Below, one piece after another: positions 28,392 to 36,122 of a stretch of DNA of 64,000 nt. The first letter of the stretch is position 1; each line of letters starts with the position of its first letter. Where the stretch lies: NCBI RefSeq assembly GCF_016698665.1, contig NZ_CP068046.1:806001-870000 (forward strand). The letters run 5' to 3'. The notes beneath the pieces were generated by a model that saw only the letters and a list, made by a program, of their open reading frames with translations, was not told the DNA's origin and ran no database searches. The position numbers and the translations under genes were made by a program. Source of the DNA: Devosia rhizoryzae (GTDB taxonomy: Bacteria > Pseudomonadota > Alphaproteobacteria > Rhizobiales > Devosiaceae).

Positions 28392-29285
28392 GTGACGGGC
28401 CAAAGGCGTGCGGTGCTGATAGCGGGTCCCACCGCGAGCGGCAAGTCAGCCTTGGCGCTGGAGCGCGCGCGTGCCTCGGGCGGGTTAATCGTGAACACCG
28501 ACGCCATGCAGGTTTATGACATCTTGCGCGTCGTCACCGCGCGCCCCAGTGCCGCCGACGAGGCGCTGGCCGAGCACGCTCTGTACGGTACCGTTTCGCC
28601 CGCAACGCGCTTTTCGACCGGCGAGTGGCTGCGGGCAGTGCAGGCGATCATCGACAAGACCGATCCGGACCGAGAGCTGATTTTCGTTGGCGGTACGGGG
28701 CTTTACTTCGATGCGCTCGTAAACGGATTCGCCGACGTGCCGGAAATTTCGCCCGAGATTTTGCAGTCCGTGCAGTTAGAGCTCGAGCTATCAAGCGAAG
28801 CGCAGCGCATGGCACTGCTGGAACAGGAGGATGCCGAAACTGCCCGCCGCCTCAAGGTCGCCGATCCGCAGCGCGTTATCCGTGCCTTGGCGGTCAAGCG
28901 GCAAACGGGGCGGACGCTATCGAGCTTTCAGGGTGATCAGCAGCCGGGACCGATCCGCGACTGGACCATTGAGCGCATGGTGCTTTGGCCGGATCGCGAC
29001 ATTCTTCGCGACCGCATCGCCCAGCGCTTTGCCGGCATGTTCGAGAATGGCGCCGTCGAGGAGGTCGAGGCGCTGCTGGGGCAAAAGCTCGACCCGAGCC
29101 TGCCGGCGATGAAAGCTATAGGCGTGCCCGAGATTAGAGACTGGCTCAGCGGGCAGTTGGAGAGAGAAGAGGCGATCGACCTGGCGACCATCGCCACCCA
29201 CCAATACGCCAAGCGGCAGCGGACCTGGTTCCGCAATCGAATGGGCGACTGGCCCCGGCTTGGTCTGGCCGGAGCGCAGCTCTAG
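28392..29285 (+). CDS. miaA: tRNA dimethylallyltransferase MiaA
   Basis: Adds a dimethylallyl group to A37 of tRNAs that read codons starting with U. The 297-residue protein has the P-loop GPTASGKSALAL (residues 12-23), the NTDAMQVYDILRVVTARPS motif, LIFVGGTGLYFDALVNGFADVP and the tRNA-binding KAIGVPEIRDWLSGQL...THQYAKRQRTWFRN. The start is a GTG at 28392. It runs divergently from serB and its stop overlaps the stop of the MATE transporter gene by four bases. Confidence 0.95.
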   Translation: MTGQRRAVLIAGPTASGKSALALERARASGGLIVNTDAMQVYDILRVVTARPSAADEALAEHALYGTVSPATRFSTGEWLRAVQAIIDKTDPDRELIFVGGTGLYFDALVNGFADVPEISPEILQSVQLELELSSEAQRMALLEQEDAETARRLKVADPQRVIRALAVKRQTGRTLSSFQGDQQPGPIRDWTIERMVLWPDRDILRDRIAQRFAGMFENGAVEEVEALLGQKLDPSLPAMKAIGVPEIRDWLSGQLEREEAIDLATIATHQYAKRQRTWFRNRMGDWPRLGLAGAQL

Positions 29286-30694
29286 GCCTTGGTCCTTGGC
29301 TCCAGAAGCCCCAGTTTTTCGCGCATGATGAAGCGTGTTCCGAGCAGAACAGCGACAAAGGCGAGACCGCAGGCAAGGCCGATCCAGATGCCAACGCCCC
29401 GCATTTCGAAAACGAAACCGAAGACATAGGCGACCGGCAGGCCGACCAGCCAGTAGCCGCCGATCGCCATCAGCATCGGTACCTTGGTGTCGCTGAGCCC
29501 GCGCAGCGAATGGGCTGCAACTACCTGCGCGCCATCTACGAGCTGGAAGATTCCGGCAACGGCAAGGAAGGACGCGGCCAGACCAAGGGCATTGAGATTG
29601 CCCTCCTGGTGAGGGTCGAGGAACAAGGTGACAATGATCGGGCCGAAGAGCAGGAACGACATAGCCGACAAAGCCATGAACCCCGTGCCCAGCACGAAGG
29701 CAGTCCAGCCGGCTTTCCGAACAGCCTCGCGGTCGCCCCGCCCATAGGCGAGGCCAACGCGGACCGTAGCTGCAACGCCAAGCCCAAGGGGCACCATGAA
29801 GGCCATGGACGCGCATTGCAGCGCAATGGCGTGGGCGGCGATCTCGTCGGTGCCGAGCCGTCCCATCAGCAGAGCCGCGGCAGTAAAGAGCCCGACTTCC
29901 GCCAACACCGTCAGGCCGATCGGCGTGCCGATCCGGAAGATGTCACGGAAATAACCCCAGTCCGGCTTCCAGAAGCGGATCAGGATGTGGAACCGCCCAA
30001 AGCGCCGGTGCCGGACCACATAGATCAGCATGGCTATGAACATGATGATGTTGGTGGTGAGCGTCGCAATCGCGGCGCCCCGCAGTTCCAGTCGCGGCAA
30101 GCCGAAATTGCCGAAGATCAAGGCGTAGGCGATCAGCGCGTTGACCACGACGCCGAGCACGGTGATCAGGAGAATCGCTCTTGTGGCATCGAAGGCTGAG
30201 AGAAACGAGCGCAGGACAATGATGCCGATCGCCGGAAACAGTGACCAAACGACAATGTGGATAAAGGTTTCCGCCAGATCGGTGGCCACCGGGTCTTGTC
30301 CCAGGAACTGGTAGATCGGCCGGATCTGCCAAACGAGGGGGAGTAGCAAGGCAGCGATCAGGATGCCGGCCCAAAAGCCCTGCCGAACGATGCGCCGCAC
30401 GGCCTTGACGTTGCGGGCGCCGCGCGCCTGCGCCACGAGCGGCGCGACCGCGCCAACCACGCCGATGCCAAACAGGAGGAAGGGCATGAAGAAGGTCGTG
30501 CCCAAGGTCCCGGCTGCCAGATAGGTCGGCCCAAGCCAGCCAAGCAGGATAACGTCAGTCGTGTGCAAGGCATTCTGCGCCAGCTGCGCGATCACCAGCG
30601 GCCAGGCGAGGGCAAAGGTGGCGCGCAGTTCTGCGCCCCAGCCGAGCTGCGTTGCGGCAGCGGGCGCCGCATGTGGCGCCATGGTATCGGTCAT
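29282..30694 (-). CDS. MATE family efflux transporter (NorM-like)
   Basis: A 470-residue integral membrane protein with about twelve hydrophobic segments in two homologous halves. It opens with ELRATFALAWPLVIAQLAQNALHTTDVILLGWLGPTYLAAGTLG, the signature of the MATE/NorM exporters. These expel cationic drugs and dyes using a sodium or proton gradient. The MATE pattern is repeated in the second half (GTPIGLTVLAEVGLFTAAALLMGRLGTDEIAAHAIALQCAS). The ATG at 30694 follows a GAGA-rich stretch. No regulator is adjacent, so the substrate cannot be inferred. Confidence 0.92.
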   Translation of the reverse strand: MTDTMAPHAAPAAATQLGWGAELRATFALAWPLVIAQLAQNALHTTDVILLGWLGPTYLAAGTLGTTFFMPFLLFGIGVVGAVAPLVAQARGARNVKAVRRIVRQGFWAGILIAALLLPLVWQIRPIYQFLGQDPVATDLAETFIHIVVWSLFPAIGIIVLRSFLSAFDATRAILLITVLGVVVNALIAYALIFGNFGLPRLELRGAAIATLTTNIIMFIAMLIYVVRHRRFGRFHILIRFWKPDWGYFRDIFRIGTPIGLTVLAEVGLFTAAALLMGRLGTDEIAAHAIALQCASMAFMVPLGLGVAATVRVGLAYGRGDREAVRKAGWTAFVLGTGFMALSAMSFLLFGPIIVTLFLDPHQEGNLNALGLAASFLAVAGIFQLVDGAQVVAAHSLRGLSDTKVPMLMAIGGYWLVGLPVAYVFGFVFEMRGVGIWIGLACGLAFVAVLLGTRFIMREKLGLLEPRTKA

Positions 30695-30859
30695 CTCGTT
30701 TCTCCCACTCGCGCGCTCGGTCTAGTGCAATCCTGCGTTTCGGGAAAGGTTTTGGCCATCGAGGGCTGCCGCTCACGATCGCGTTAATAAAGTTCAAATT
30801 GCGCCGGAACCTTTGCGTGATCGGCGCATTTTCGGAGCAGCATTCCTTTGGAGGACTAC

Positions 30860-31135
30860 ATGCACAAGATCCTGATCATTGCCGCTACCACGCTTTCCCT
30901 CGCTGCCTGCACCACCACCCAGCAGGGTGCAACCGTTGGCGCCATCGGCGGCGGCGTTATCGGCGCTGCTGCAACCGGCGGTAGCGTTCTGGGCACGGCC
31001 GTTGGTGCCGGCATCGGCGCTGTTGCTGGCGCAGCTGCTGGCGACCTGGTCGGCTATTATGGCGAAAGCCGCGACCGTTGCGTTTATCAGGAGCCCGATG
31101 GCGACCGCTACATTGCGGCTTGCCCGCGTGGCTAA
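30860..31135 (+). CDS. Glycine-zipper lipoprotein
   Basis: A 91-residue small lipoprotein: lipobox LAAC at residues 15-18 (IIAATTLSLAACTTT). A glycine zipper of GxxxG repeats follows (ATVGAIGGGVIGAAATGGSVLGTAVGAGIGAVAGAAAGDLVGYY), which could insert in or pack against the outer membrane, and a Cys-containing tail (DRCVYQEPDGDRYIAACPRG). Similar proteins (SlyB/Rickettsia 17-kDa-like) stabilise the envelope. GGAGGA lies five bases before the ATG. A terminator follows, so it is transcribed alone. Confidence 0.85.
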   Translation: MHKILIIAATTLSLAACTTTQQGATVGAIGGGVIGAAATGGSVLGTAVGAGIGAVAGAAAGDLVGYYGESRDRCVYQEPDGDRYIAACPRG

Positions 31136-31184
31136 GACGAAATAGCCGTAGCGCCCCCTGCGGCTCTGCGCCCCCAGGCGCCAG

Positions 31185-31216
31185 ACACCCGACCGCCCCC
31201 GGTCGGGTGTTTTATT
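31185..31216 (+). terminator. Rho-independent terminator after the glycine-zipper lipoprotein
   Basis: ACACCCGACC (31185-31194) pairs with GGTCGGGTGT (31201-31210) around GCCCCC, followed by TTTATTT. Confidence 0.87.
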
Positions 31217-31244
31217 TCGTCCGTACGCCACAGTCCTGCATCGG

Positions 31245-31282
31245 CTTGACTTGCAGCAAACAATGCTTCTATCAATGCACCG
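31245..31282 (+). promoter_or_regulatory. Possible promoter of the ilvB leader
   Basis: TTGACT near 31247 and TATCAA near 31271 are about 18 bases apart. They lie ahead of the putative leader peptide, so the transcript would include the leader ORF and the attenuator hairpin. Confidence 0.45.
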
Positions 31283-31304
31283 TCTTATTTTGTGGAGCGG
31301 TCCA

Positions 31305-31355
31305 GTGCGGGCACTCATTCTCGTAGTATGCAGGCGCATCGGCACCGTGGGGTAA
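31305..31355 (+). CDS. Putative ilv leader peptide (attenuation control)
   Basis: GTG at 31305 with GGAG seven bases upstream (31294-31297) opens a 16-codon frame, MRALILVVCRRIGTVG, ending TAA at 31353-31355. Seven of the sixteen residues are Leu, Ile or Val, clustered as LILVV: the end products of the pathway encoded just downstream. An in-frame ATG at 31263 would give a 30-residue form that adds further Leu/Ile. The C-terminal codons fall inside an RNA stem (TCGGCACC 31339-31346 with GGTGCGCCGA 31373-31382), and a terminator hairpin follows at 31388. This is the layout of ribosome-mediated attenuation. Expression is inferred, not shown. Confidence 0.68.
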   Translation: MRALILVVCRRIGTVG

Positions 31356-31387
31356 AACCCCGCGCGATAGCTGGTGCGCCGAACACA

Positions 31388-31411
31388 GGTCCCGAAGGGG
31401 GCCTTTTTTAT
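31388..31411 (+). terminator. Attenuator terminator upstream of ilvB
   Basis: GGTCCC (31388-31393) pairs with GGGGCC (31398-31403) around GAAG, with one G-U pair, followed by TTTTTTATT. It stands about 85 bases before ilvB and about 30 bases after the leader peptide stop, the position expected of an attenuator rather than of an end-of-gene terminator. Confidence 0.7.
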
Positions 31412-31496
31412 TGCCTTGTTTCGCGTGTGCGGATGCGAGGCACAGTGATGGCGAGGCCCCGCTGGGAGGGGCAAAGACTTAGGGAAGGGCTATGTA

Positions 31497-33266
31497 ATGG
31501 CCGAAAGAATGACCGGCGCGGAAATGGTGATCCAGGCGCTGACGGACCAGGGTGTCGAGCATATCTTCGGCTATCCGGGCGGCGCGGCTTTGCCGATCTA
31601 TGACGCCATCTTCCAGCAGGATTTCGTCCAGCATATTCTGGTGCGCCACGAACAGGGCGCAACGCACATGGCCGAAGGCTATGCGCGCTCGACCGGCAAG
31701 CCCGGCGTCGTGCTGGTGACCTCCGGACCCGGTGCTACCAATGCCGTTACCGGCCTCACCGACGCGTTGCTTGATTCCATTCCCTTGATCTGCATCACCG
31801 CTCAGGTGCCGACGACGCTGATCGGCACCGACGCGTTCCAGGAATGCGATACGGTCGGCATTACCCGTTCCTGCACCAAGCACAATTATCTGGTGAAGTC
31901 GGTCGCCGACCTGCCGCGCATCCTCCATGAAGCCTTCCTGATCGCCACCACCGGCCGTCCGGGCCCAGTGGTCATCGACATCCCCAAGGACGTCCAGTTC
32001 GCAATGGGCGACTATTATCGTCCCGATGCCGATACCTTGCGGCACCAATCCTATCGTCCGCAGGTCGATGGCGACCTAAAGGCGATCGAAGCGGCAGTCG
32101 ACCTGATGCTTAAGGCCGAGCGGCCGATCTTCTATACCGGCGGCGGCGTCATCAATGCCGGTCCCGAAGCATCGGAAAACCTGCGCGAGCTGGCCGAACT
32201 GACCGGCTTTCCGGTGACCTCGACGCTGATGGGTCTCGGCGCCTTTCCCGCATCGAACCCGCAGTGGATGGGCATGCTGGGCATGCACGGCACCTACGAA
32301 GCCAACCTTGCGATGCATGACTGCGACGTCATGATCAATATTGGTGCGCGCTTCGACGACCGCATCACCGGCCGCATCGATGCTTTCTCGCCCAACAGCA
32401 CCAAGATCCATGTCGATATCGACCCGTCCTCGATCAACAAGGTCGTGCAGGTCCATGTCCCGATCATCGGCGATTGCAATCGCGTGCTAGAAGAGATGAT
32501 CCGCATCTGGCGGTCCAAGACCAACCAGCCGCGCACCGAGGCCATCGCGCCGTGGTGGAGCCAAATCCAGAAATGGCGCGATGTCGGCTCGCTGAATTTC
32601 ACGAACTCGGACACCACCATCAAGCCGCAATGGGCAATCCAGCGCCTCTATGAAGCCACCAAGGCTCAGGGCAAGGACGTCTTCATCACCACCGAAGTCG
32701 GGCAGCACCAGATGTGGGCGGCGCAGCACTTCCACTTCGACAAGCCGAACCGCTGGATGACTTCGGGCGGCCTCGGCACGATGGGCTATGGCCTGCCGGC
32801 TGCCGTTGGCGTGCAGGTGGCGCATCCCGATGCGCTGGTGATCGACATTGCCGGGGAAGCCTCGGTGCAGATGACGATGCAGGAAATGTCGACGGCGGTG
32901 CAGTATCGCCTGCCGATCAAGATCTTCATCCTCAATAACGAGCGCATGGGCATGGTGCGCCAGTGGCAGGACCTCCTCCACGGCTCGCGCTACGCGCATT
33001 CCTATTCGGAGTCGCTGCCCGATTTCGTCAAGCTGGCAGAGGCTTACGGCGGCAAGGGCATCCGTTGCGAGAACCCGGCCGAGCTCGACGCGGCGATTGC
33101 CGAAATGCTCGACTATGATGGTCCGGTGCTGTTCGACGTCATCGTCGAAAAGGACGAGAACTGCCTGCCGATGATCCCATCGGGCAAGCCGCATAACGAG
33201 ATCATCCTGCCCGACACCGCCAATATCGGGTCCATCATCGACGAAAAGGGACGGCAGCTGGTTTAG
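31497..33266 (+). CDS. ilvB: Acetolactate synthase large subunit
   Basis: The thiamine-diphosphate enzyme that commits carbon to valine, leucine and isoleucine. The 589-residue product shows the catalytic glutamate in VRHEQGATHMAEGYARSTGKPGVVLVTSGPGATN and the FAD-contacting NIGARFDDRITGRIDAFSP. The thiamine-diphosphate/Mg site is DIAGEASVQMTMQEMSTAVQYRLPIKIFILNNERMGMVRQWQ. Length and domain order are normal for the catalytic subunit. It follows a putative leader peptide and attenuator, and the regulatory subunit ilvH follows after a palindromic repeat. Confidence 0.97.
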   Translation: MAERMTGAEMVIQALTDQGVEHIFGYPGGAALPIYDAIFQQDFVQHILVRHEQGATHMAEGYARSTGKPGVVLVTSGPGATNAVTGLTDALLDSIPLICITAQVPTTLIGTDAFQECDTVGITRSCTKHNYLVKSVADLPRILHEAFLIATTGRPGPVVIDIPKDVQFAMGDYYRPDADTLRHQSYRPQVDGDLKAIEAAVDLMLKAERPIFYTGGGVINAGPEASENLRELAELTGFPVTSTLMGLGAFPASNPQWMGMLGMHGTYEANLAMHDCDVMINIGARFDDRITGRIDAFSPNSTKIHVDIDPSSINKVVQVHVPIIGDCNRVLEEMIRIWRSKTNQPRTEAIAPWWSQIQKWRDVGSLNFTNSDTTIKPQWAIQRLYEATKAQGKDVFITTEVGQHQMWAAQHFHFDKPNRWMTSGGLGTMGYGLPAAVGVQVAHPDALVIDIAGEASVQMTMQEMSTAVQYRLPIKIFILNNERMGMVRQWQDLLHGSRYAHSYSESLPDFVKLAEAYGGKGIRCENPAELDAAIAEMLDYDGPVLFDVIVEKDENCLPMIPSGKPHNEIILPDTANIGSIIDEKGRQLV

Positions 33267-33277
33267 GCGCTCCAGTA

Positions 33278-33362
33278 GACCTCATGGTGAGCCTGTCGAA
33301 CCACGAGGTCGTGCCCGCAATGGTGCCACGACCTCGTCCTTCGACAAGCTCAGGATGAGGTC
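33278..33362. repeat. Palindromic repeat between ilvB and ilvH
   Basis: GACCTCATGGTGAGCCTGTC (from 33278) and its near reverse complement ending GACAAGCTCAGGATGAGGTC (to 33362) form a long stem-loop, each arm about 36 bases. The motif resembles a family of intergenic repeats common in alphaproteobacteria. It lies inside the ilvB-ilvH transcript, where it could stabilise or attenuate RNA. Confidence 0.78.
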
Positions 33363-33405
33363 TGTTGAAAGTGCCGCGCAAACCTTCGCTACAAAGAGCA
33401 AAATC

Positions 33406-33960
33406 ATGAACGCACATCTGCAGCCCACCGGCTCGGCCTATTTCCTGACCCAGGAAACCCAGCAGACCGAACGCCACACGCTCTCGGTTCTGGTCGATAA
33501 CGAGCCGGGCATCCTCGCCCGCGTCGTCGGCCTGTTTTCGGCCCGCGGCTACAATATCGAAAGCCTGACCGTCAGCGAGACCGAACACGACAAGCGACTT
33601 AGTCGCATCACCGTTGTCGTTGTCGCCACGCCCAAGGTCCTGGTGCAGATCAAGCTGCAGCTCGAACGCCTTGTGCCGGTGCACAAGGTGCATGACCTCA
33701 CGGCCGAGGGCTCCTATGTCGAGCGCGAACTGGCGCTGATCAAGGTGCGCGGCACCGGCGATCACCGCGCCGAAACCCTGCGGCTGGCCGATGCCTTCCG
33801 CGCCCACATCATCGATGCGACGGTTGAAAGCTTCATCTTCGAGGTAACCGGCAAGCCGGACAAGATCGATAGCTTCATCGCACTGATGGCGCCGCTCGGC
33901 TTGGTCGAAGTGGTCCGCACCGGTCTTGCTGCGATCGGGCGTGGCCCCGAAGGCATGTAA
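33406..33960 (+). CDS. ilvH: Acetolactate synthase small (regulatory) subunit
   Basis: Activates IlvB and gives valine feedback inhibition. The 184-residue protein has an N-terminal ACT domain ([45 protein letters not shown], with the valine-site GILARV and GYNIESL segments) and the C-terminal ACT-like domain ([49 protein letters not shown]). The ATG at 33406 is chosen over an open extension into the upstream repeat. It lies 139 bases after ilvB and is followed closely by pdxJ. Confidence 0.96.
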   Translation: MNAHLQPTGSAYFLTQETQQTERHTLSVLVDNEPGILARVVGLFSARGYNIESLTVSETEHDKRLSRITVVVVATPKVLVQIKLQLERLVPVHKVHDLTAEGSYVERELALIKVRGTGDHRAETLRLADAFRAHIIDATVESFIFEVTGKPDKIDSFIALMAPLGLVEVVRTGLAAIGRGPEGM

Positions 33961-33968
33961 TGGTGTAT

Positions 33969-33997
33969 GGCAGGTCTTGTTAGCCGAAAGACCTGCC
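33969..33997 (+). promoter_or_regulatory. Perfect hairpin abutting the pdxJ start codon
   Basis: GGCAGGTCTT (33969-33978) and AAGACCTGCC (33988-33997) form a perfect ten-pair stem with a nine-base loop. The stem ends on the base before the pdxJ ATG, and no Shine-Dalgarno is seen outside it. It also lies nine bases after the ilvH stop, but lacks a T run and so is a poor terminator. Confidence 0.6.
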
Positions 33998-34747
33998 ATG
34001 ACCCTTCTCTCCGTCAATCTCAATGCCGTCGCCCAGCTGCGCAACCGGCGCGATCTGCCCTGGCCCAGCGTCACCGGCATCGCCCGCGTGGTGCTCGATG
34101 CCGGGGCGAGCGGCATCACCATTCATCCGCGTCCGGACCAGCGGCATATCAGGCGGACCGATGTCTTCGAACTTTCGGAACTGCTTCGCGCGGACTATCC
34201 GGCGGCGGAGTTCAACATCGAAGGCTATCCGAGCGACGACTTCCTGGAATTGATCGAAGCGGTGGATCCCGAGCAGGTGACGCTGGTGCCGGATGATCCG
34301 GCACAGGCGACATCCGACCACGGTTGGGATTTTCGTGGCGAAGCCGATTTTCTGGCTTCGGTCATCGGCAAGCTGAGCAAGCCCGGCCGGCGCATTTCGC
34401 TGTTCTGCGACCCCGATGCCGGTGCCGAAGCCGTAGCCGCCGCCAAGGCCACTGGCGCTGACCGGATCGAGCTTTTCACCGGACCCTACGGGGCGTGTTT
34501 TGCCGACCCCGCCACGGCAGACCAGGAGCTCTCCGCCCTGGTGCAGACGACGGAGGCGGCGCTGGCGATCGGCCTCGGCGTCAATGCCGGACATGATTTG
34601 ACGCTGGAAAACCTTCCGGCTTTCCAGGCCAAAGTCCGGGGCGTGGCCGAAGTTTCGATCGGCCACGGTATCACCGCCAATGCCTTGCTGATGGGCTTTG
34701 CGGAAGCGGTCCGGCGCTACCGGGCCGTGCTCAGTCCCAATAGCTGA
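33998..34747 (+). CDS. pdxJ: Pyridoxine 5'-phosphate synthase
   Basis: Condenses aminoacetone-phosphate and deoxyxylulose phosphate in vitamin B6 synthesis. The 249-residue TIM barrel has the family motifs: [15 protein letters not shown] at the N terminus, [21 protein letters not shown] (phosphate and catalytic histidine region), [25 protein letters not shown] and the closing [18 protein letters not shown]. Many transaminases of the branched-chain pathway need its product. The start codon abuts a perfect hairpin. Its 3' end overlaps a convergent small secreted-protein gene by 17 bases. Confidence 0.96.
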   Translation: MTLLSVNLNAVAQLRNRRDLPWPSVTGIARVVLDAGASGITIHPRPDQRHIRRTDVFELSELLRADYPAAEFNIEGYPSDDFLELIEAVDPEQVTLVPDDPAQATSDHGWDFRGEADFLASVIGKLSKPGRRISLFCDPDAGAEAVAAAKATGADRIELFTGPYGACFADPATADQELSALVQTTEAALAIGLGVNAGHDLTLENLPAFQAKVRGVAEVSIGHGITANALLMGFAEAVRRYRAVLSPNS

Positions 34748-35057
34748 AGTCGGACAGTTCGCAGACATTGTTGTTGTACTTGACCAGCTCGTCGCCGTCT
34801 TCGAACACGGCGAGGAAGTCGTATTTGCAGTAGCCGGTGCCATCATCGATGTTGATGACCACGCTATTGCCCGCGGGCAAGATGTTGCGGCCCAGTATGT
34901 CCTCCTGCCAATCGCGCGTGCCCTTATTGGAGGCATAGAACTCGATGATGTCGTAGGAGGAATGATTGTTGATGCGAACGCGGCGGTCGAGTGCGGCAGC
35001 GTCGAGCGTGCCGACCGAAGCGATGGCCAGCGCCAGTGTCAGAGATGCGAGTTTCAT
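34731..35057 (-). CDS. Small secreted protein of unknown function
   Basis: A 108-residue protein with a signal peptide ([21 protein letters not shown]). The mature part is [84 protein letters not shown]. It has two cysteines that could form a disulphide, an acidic DDGTG turn and many aromatic residues, in keeping with a small beta-sandwich. Such proteins are frequent in alphaproteobacteria but unnamed. The ATG at 35057 gives a clean signal peptide; the open frame runs further up without one. It overlaps the end of pdxJ. Confidence 0.75.
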   Translation of the reverse strand: MKLASLTLALAIASVGTLDAAALDRRVRINNHSSYDIIEFYASNKGTRDWQEDILGRNILPAGNSVVINIDDGTGYCKYDFLAVFEDGDELVKYNNNVCELSDFSYWD

Positions 35058-35378
35058 GGTGTCCCTCAGGTTTGTCCCGAGGCGAATTAACGACATGACC
35101 GATATGGCCGCACCCTCCATTTGGGGGGTATCGCAGCGCGCCCGCGAAATAATTGTCGCAGCTCTCCGAACAGTGCGTCCCGATCTGTGATGCAGTTGAC
35201 TGAACCAAGCCTGTACGCACTGTCTATAGCTCAAAAACGCAGTCGCCGCCTATACTTACATCAGTGATACCGGGGCACGCCATTGATCCCGGGCGACAGC
35301 GACGTGCCTTCTTGAGAGAAGCGCTCTCAGGCACATATATCGCCTCAGTTACGTTTTGTTACCAAGGAGGGCATCCCA
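35058..35378. other. Intergenic region without a recognisable gene
   Basis: 321 bases between a leftward secreted-protein gene and a rightward FMN reductase. I see no ORF with a convincing ribosome binding site. The only structure is the bulged stem GTGCCT...TGAGAG/CTCTCA...GGCAC at 35304-35334, close to the reductase gene. Promoters for both divergent genes should lie here but no clear -35/-10 pair stands out. Confidence 0.5.
35304..35334. promoter_or_regulatory. Bulged inverted repeat upstream of the FMN reductase
   Basis: GTGCC (35304-35308) plus TGAGAG (35313-35318) pair with CTCTCA (35324-35329) plus GGCAC, with a four-base bulge on the left and an AAGCG loop. It lies 45 bases before the reductase start and could be an operator or 5'-UTR stem. 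Confidence 0.4.
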
Positions 35379-35960
35379 ATGTCCAATCTCAAGATCGGCG
35401 TCGTCATTTCGTCCACCCGTGCTACCCGTTTCGGCGACAAGCCGGCGCAGTGGATCCTGGACAAGGCCAATGCCCATGGCGGTATCGACGCCGAATTGCT
35501 CGACCTGCGCGATTTCGACCTGCCGTTCTTTGACGAAGCCGCTTCCAATCTCTGGATGCCGTCGAGCGACCCGCGCGCCGTGGCATGGCAGAACAAGCTG
35601 GCTGAATTCGACGGCTTCATCTTCGTCGTTGCAGAATACAACCGCTCCATCACCGGCGCGCTGAAGAACGCTCTCGACCAGTCCTACAAGGAATGGAACC
35701 GCAAGCCGTTTGGCATCGTCGGCTACGGCACTGTGGGTGCTGCCCGCGCTGCAGAACATTTGCGCGGCATCGGCGTCGAACTGCAGATGGTTTCGACCCG
35801 CTCGGCCGTCCATATCGGTGGCAGCGACTTCTTCGCCGTTCACCCGCTCGGCCAGCAGAACAAGCCGTTCAGCGAGATTGAAGGCTCGATCGGCCCGTCC
35901 GCCAACGACATGCTCGACCAGCTGGTCTGGTGGGGCAACGCGACCAAGTCCGCTCGCTAA
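35379..35960 (+). CDS. NADPH-dependent FMN reductase family protein
   Basis: A 193-residue flavodoxin-fold oxidoreductase. The FMN phosphate loop is near the N terminus (KIGVVISSTRATRFGDKPAQWI). The family segment DLRDFDLPFFDEAAS and the flavin-stacking FIFVVAEYNRSITGALKNALDQSYKEWNRKPFGIVGYGTVGAARAAEHLR follow. These enzymes reduce FMN, quinones or azo compounds with NAD(P)H. AAGGAGG lies before the ATG, giving strong expected translation. A hairpin terminator-like element follows at 35996. Confidence 0.9.
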   Translation: MSNLKIGVVISSTRATRFGDKPAQWILDKANAHGGIDAELLDLRDFDLPFFDEAASNLWMPSSDPRAVAWQNKLAEFDGFIFVVAEYNRSITGALKNALDQSYKEWNRKPFGIVGYGTVGAARAAEHLRGIGVELQMVSTRSAVHIGGSDFFAVHPLGQQNKPFSEIEGSIGPSANDMLDQLVWWGNATKSAR

Positions 35961-35995
35961 GAATTCGAAGACCTCCAAACTCTTCGTTTACCTGG

Positions 35996-36031
35996 AAGGG
36001 GCCGTTGCGAAAGGGGCGGCCCCTTCTGGTC
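35996..36031 (+). terminator. Probable terminator after the FMN reductase
   Basis: AAGGGGCCG (35996-36004) pairs with CGGCCCCTT (36017-36025) over a 12-base loop; the following TCTGGTCTT is only weakly T-rich. Confidence 0.55.
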
Positions 36032-36122
36032 TTGCGAACCAATTTGAAGCCTGCGTGTTGTGTGTAACGGCGGGCGGGTGTATAGCCCCGCCGGCCTTAA
36101 ACCAGCGAGAGCCCCAAAGCTC

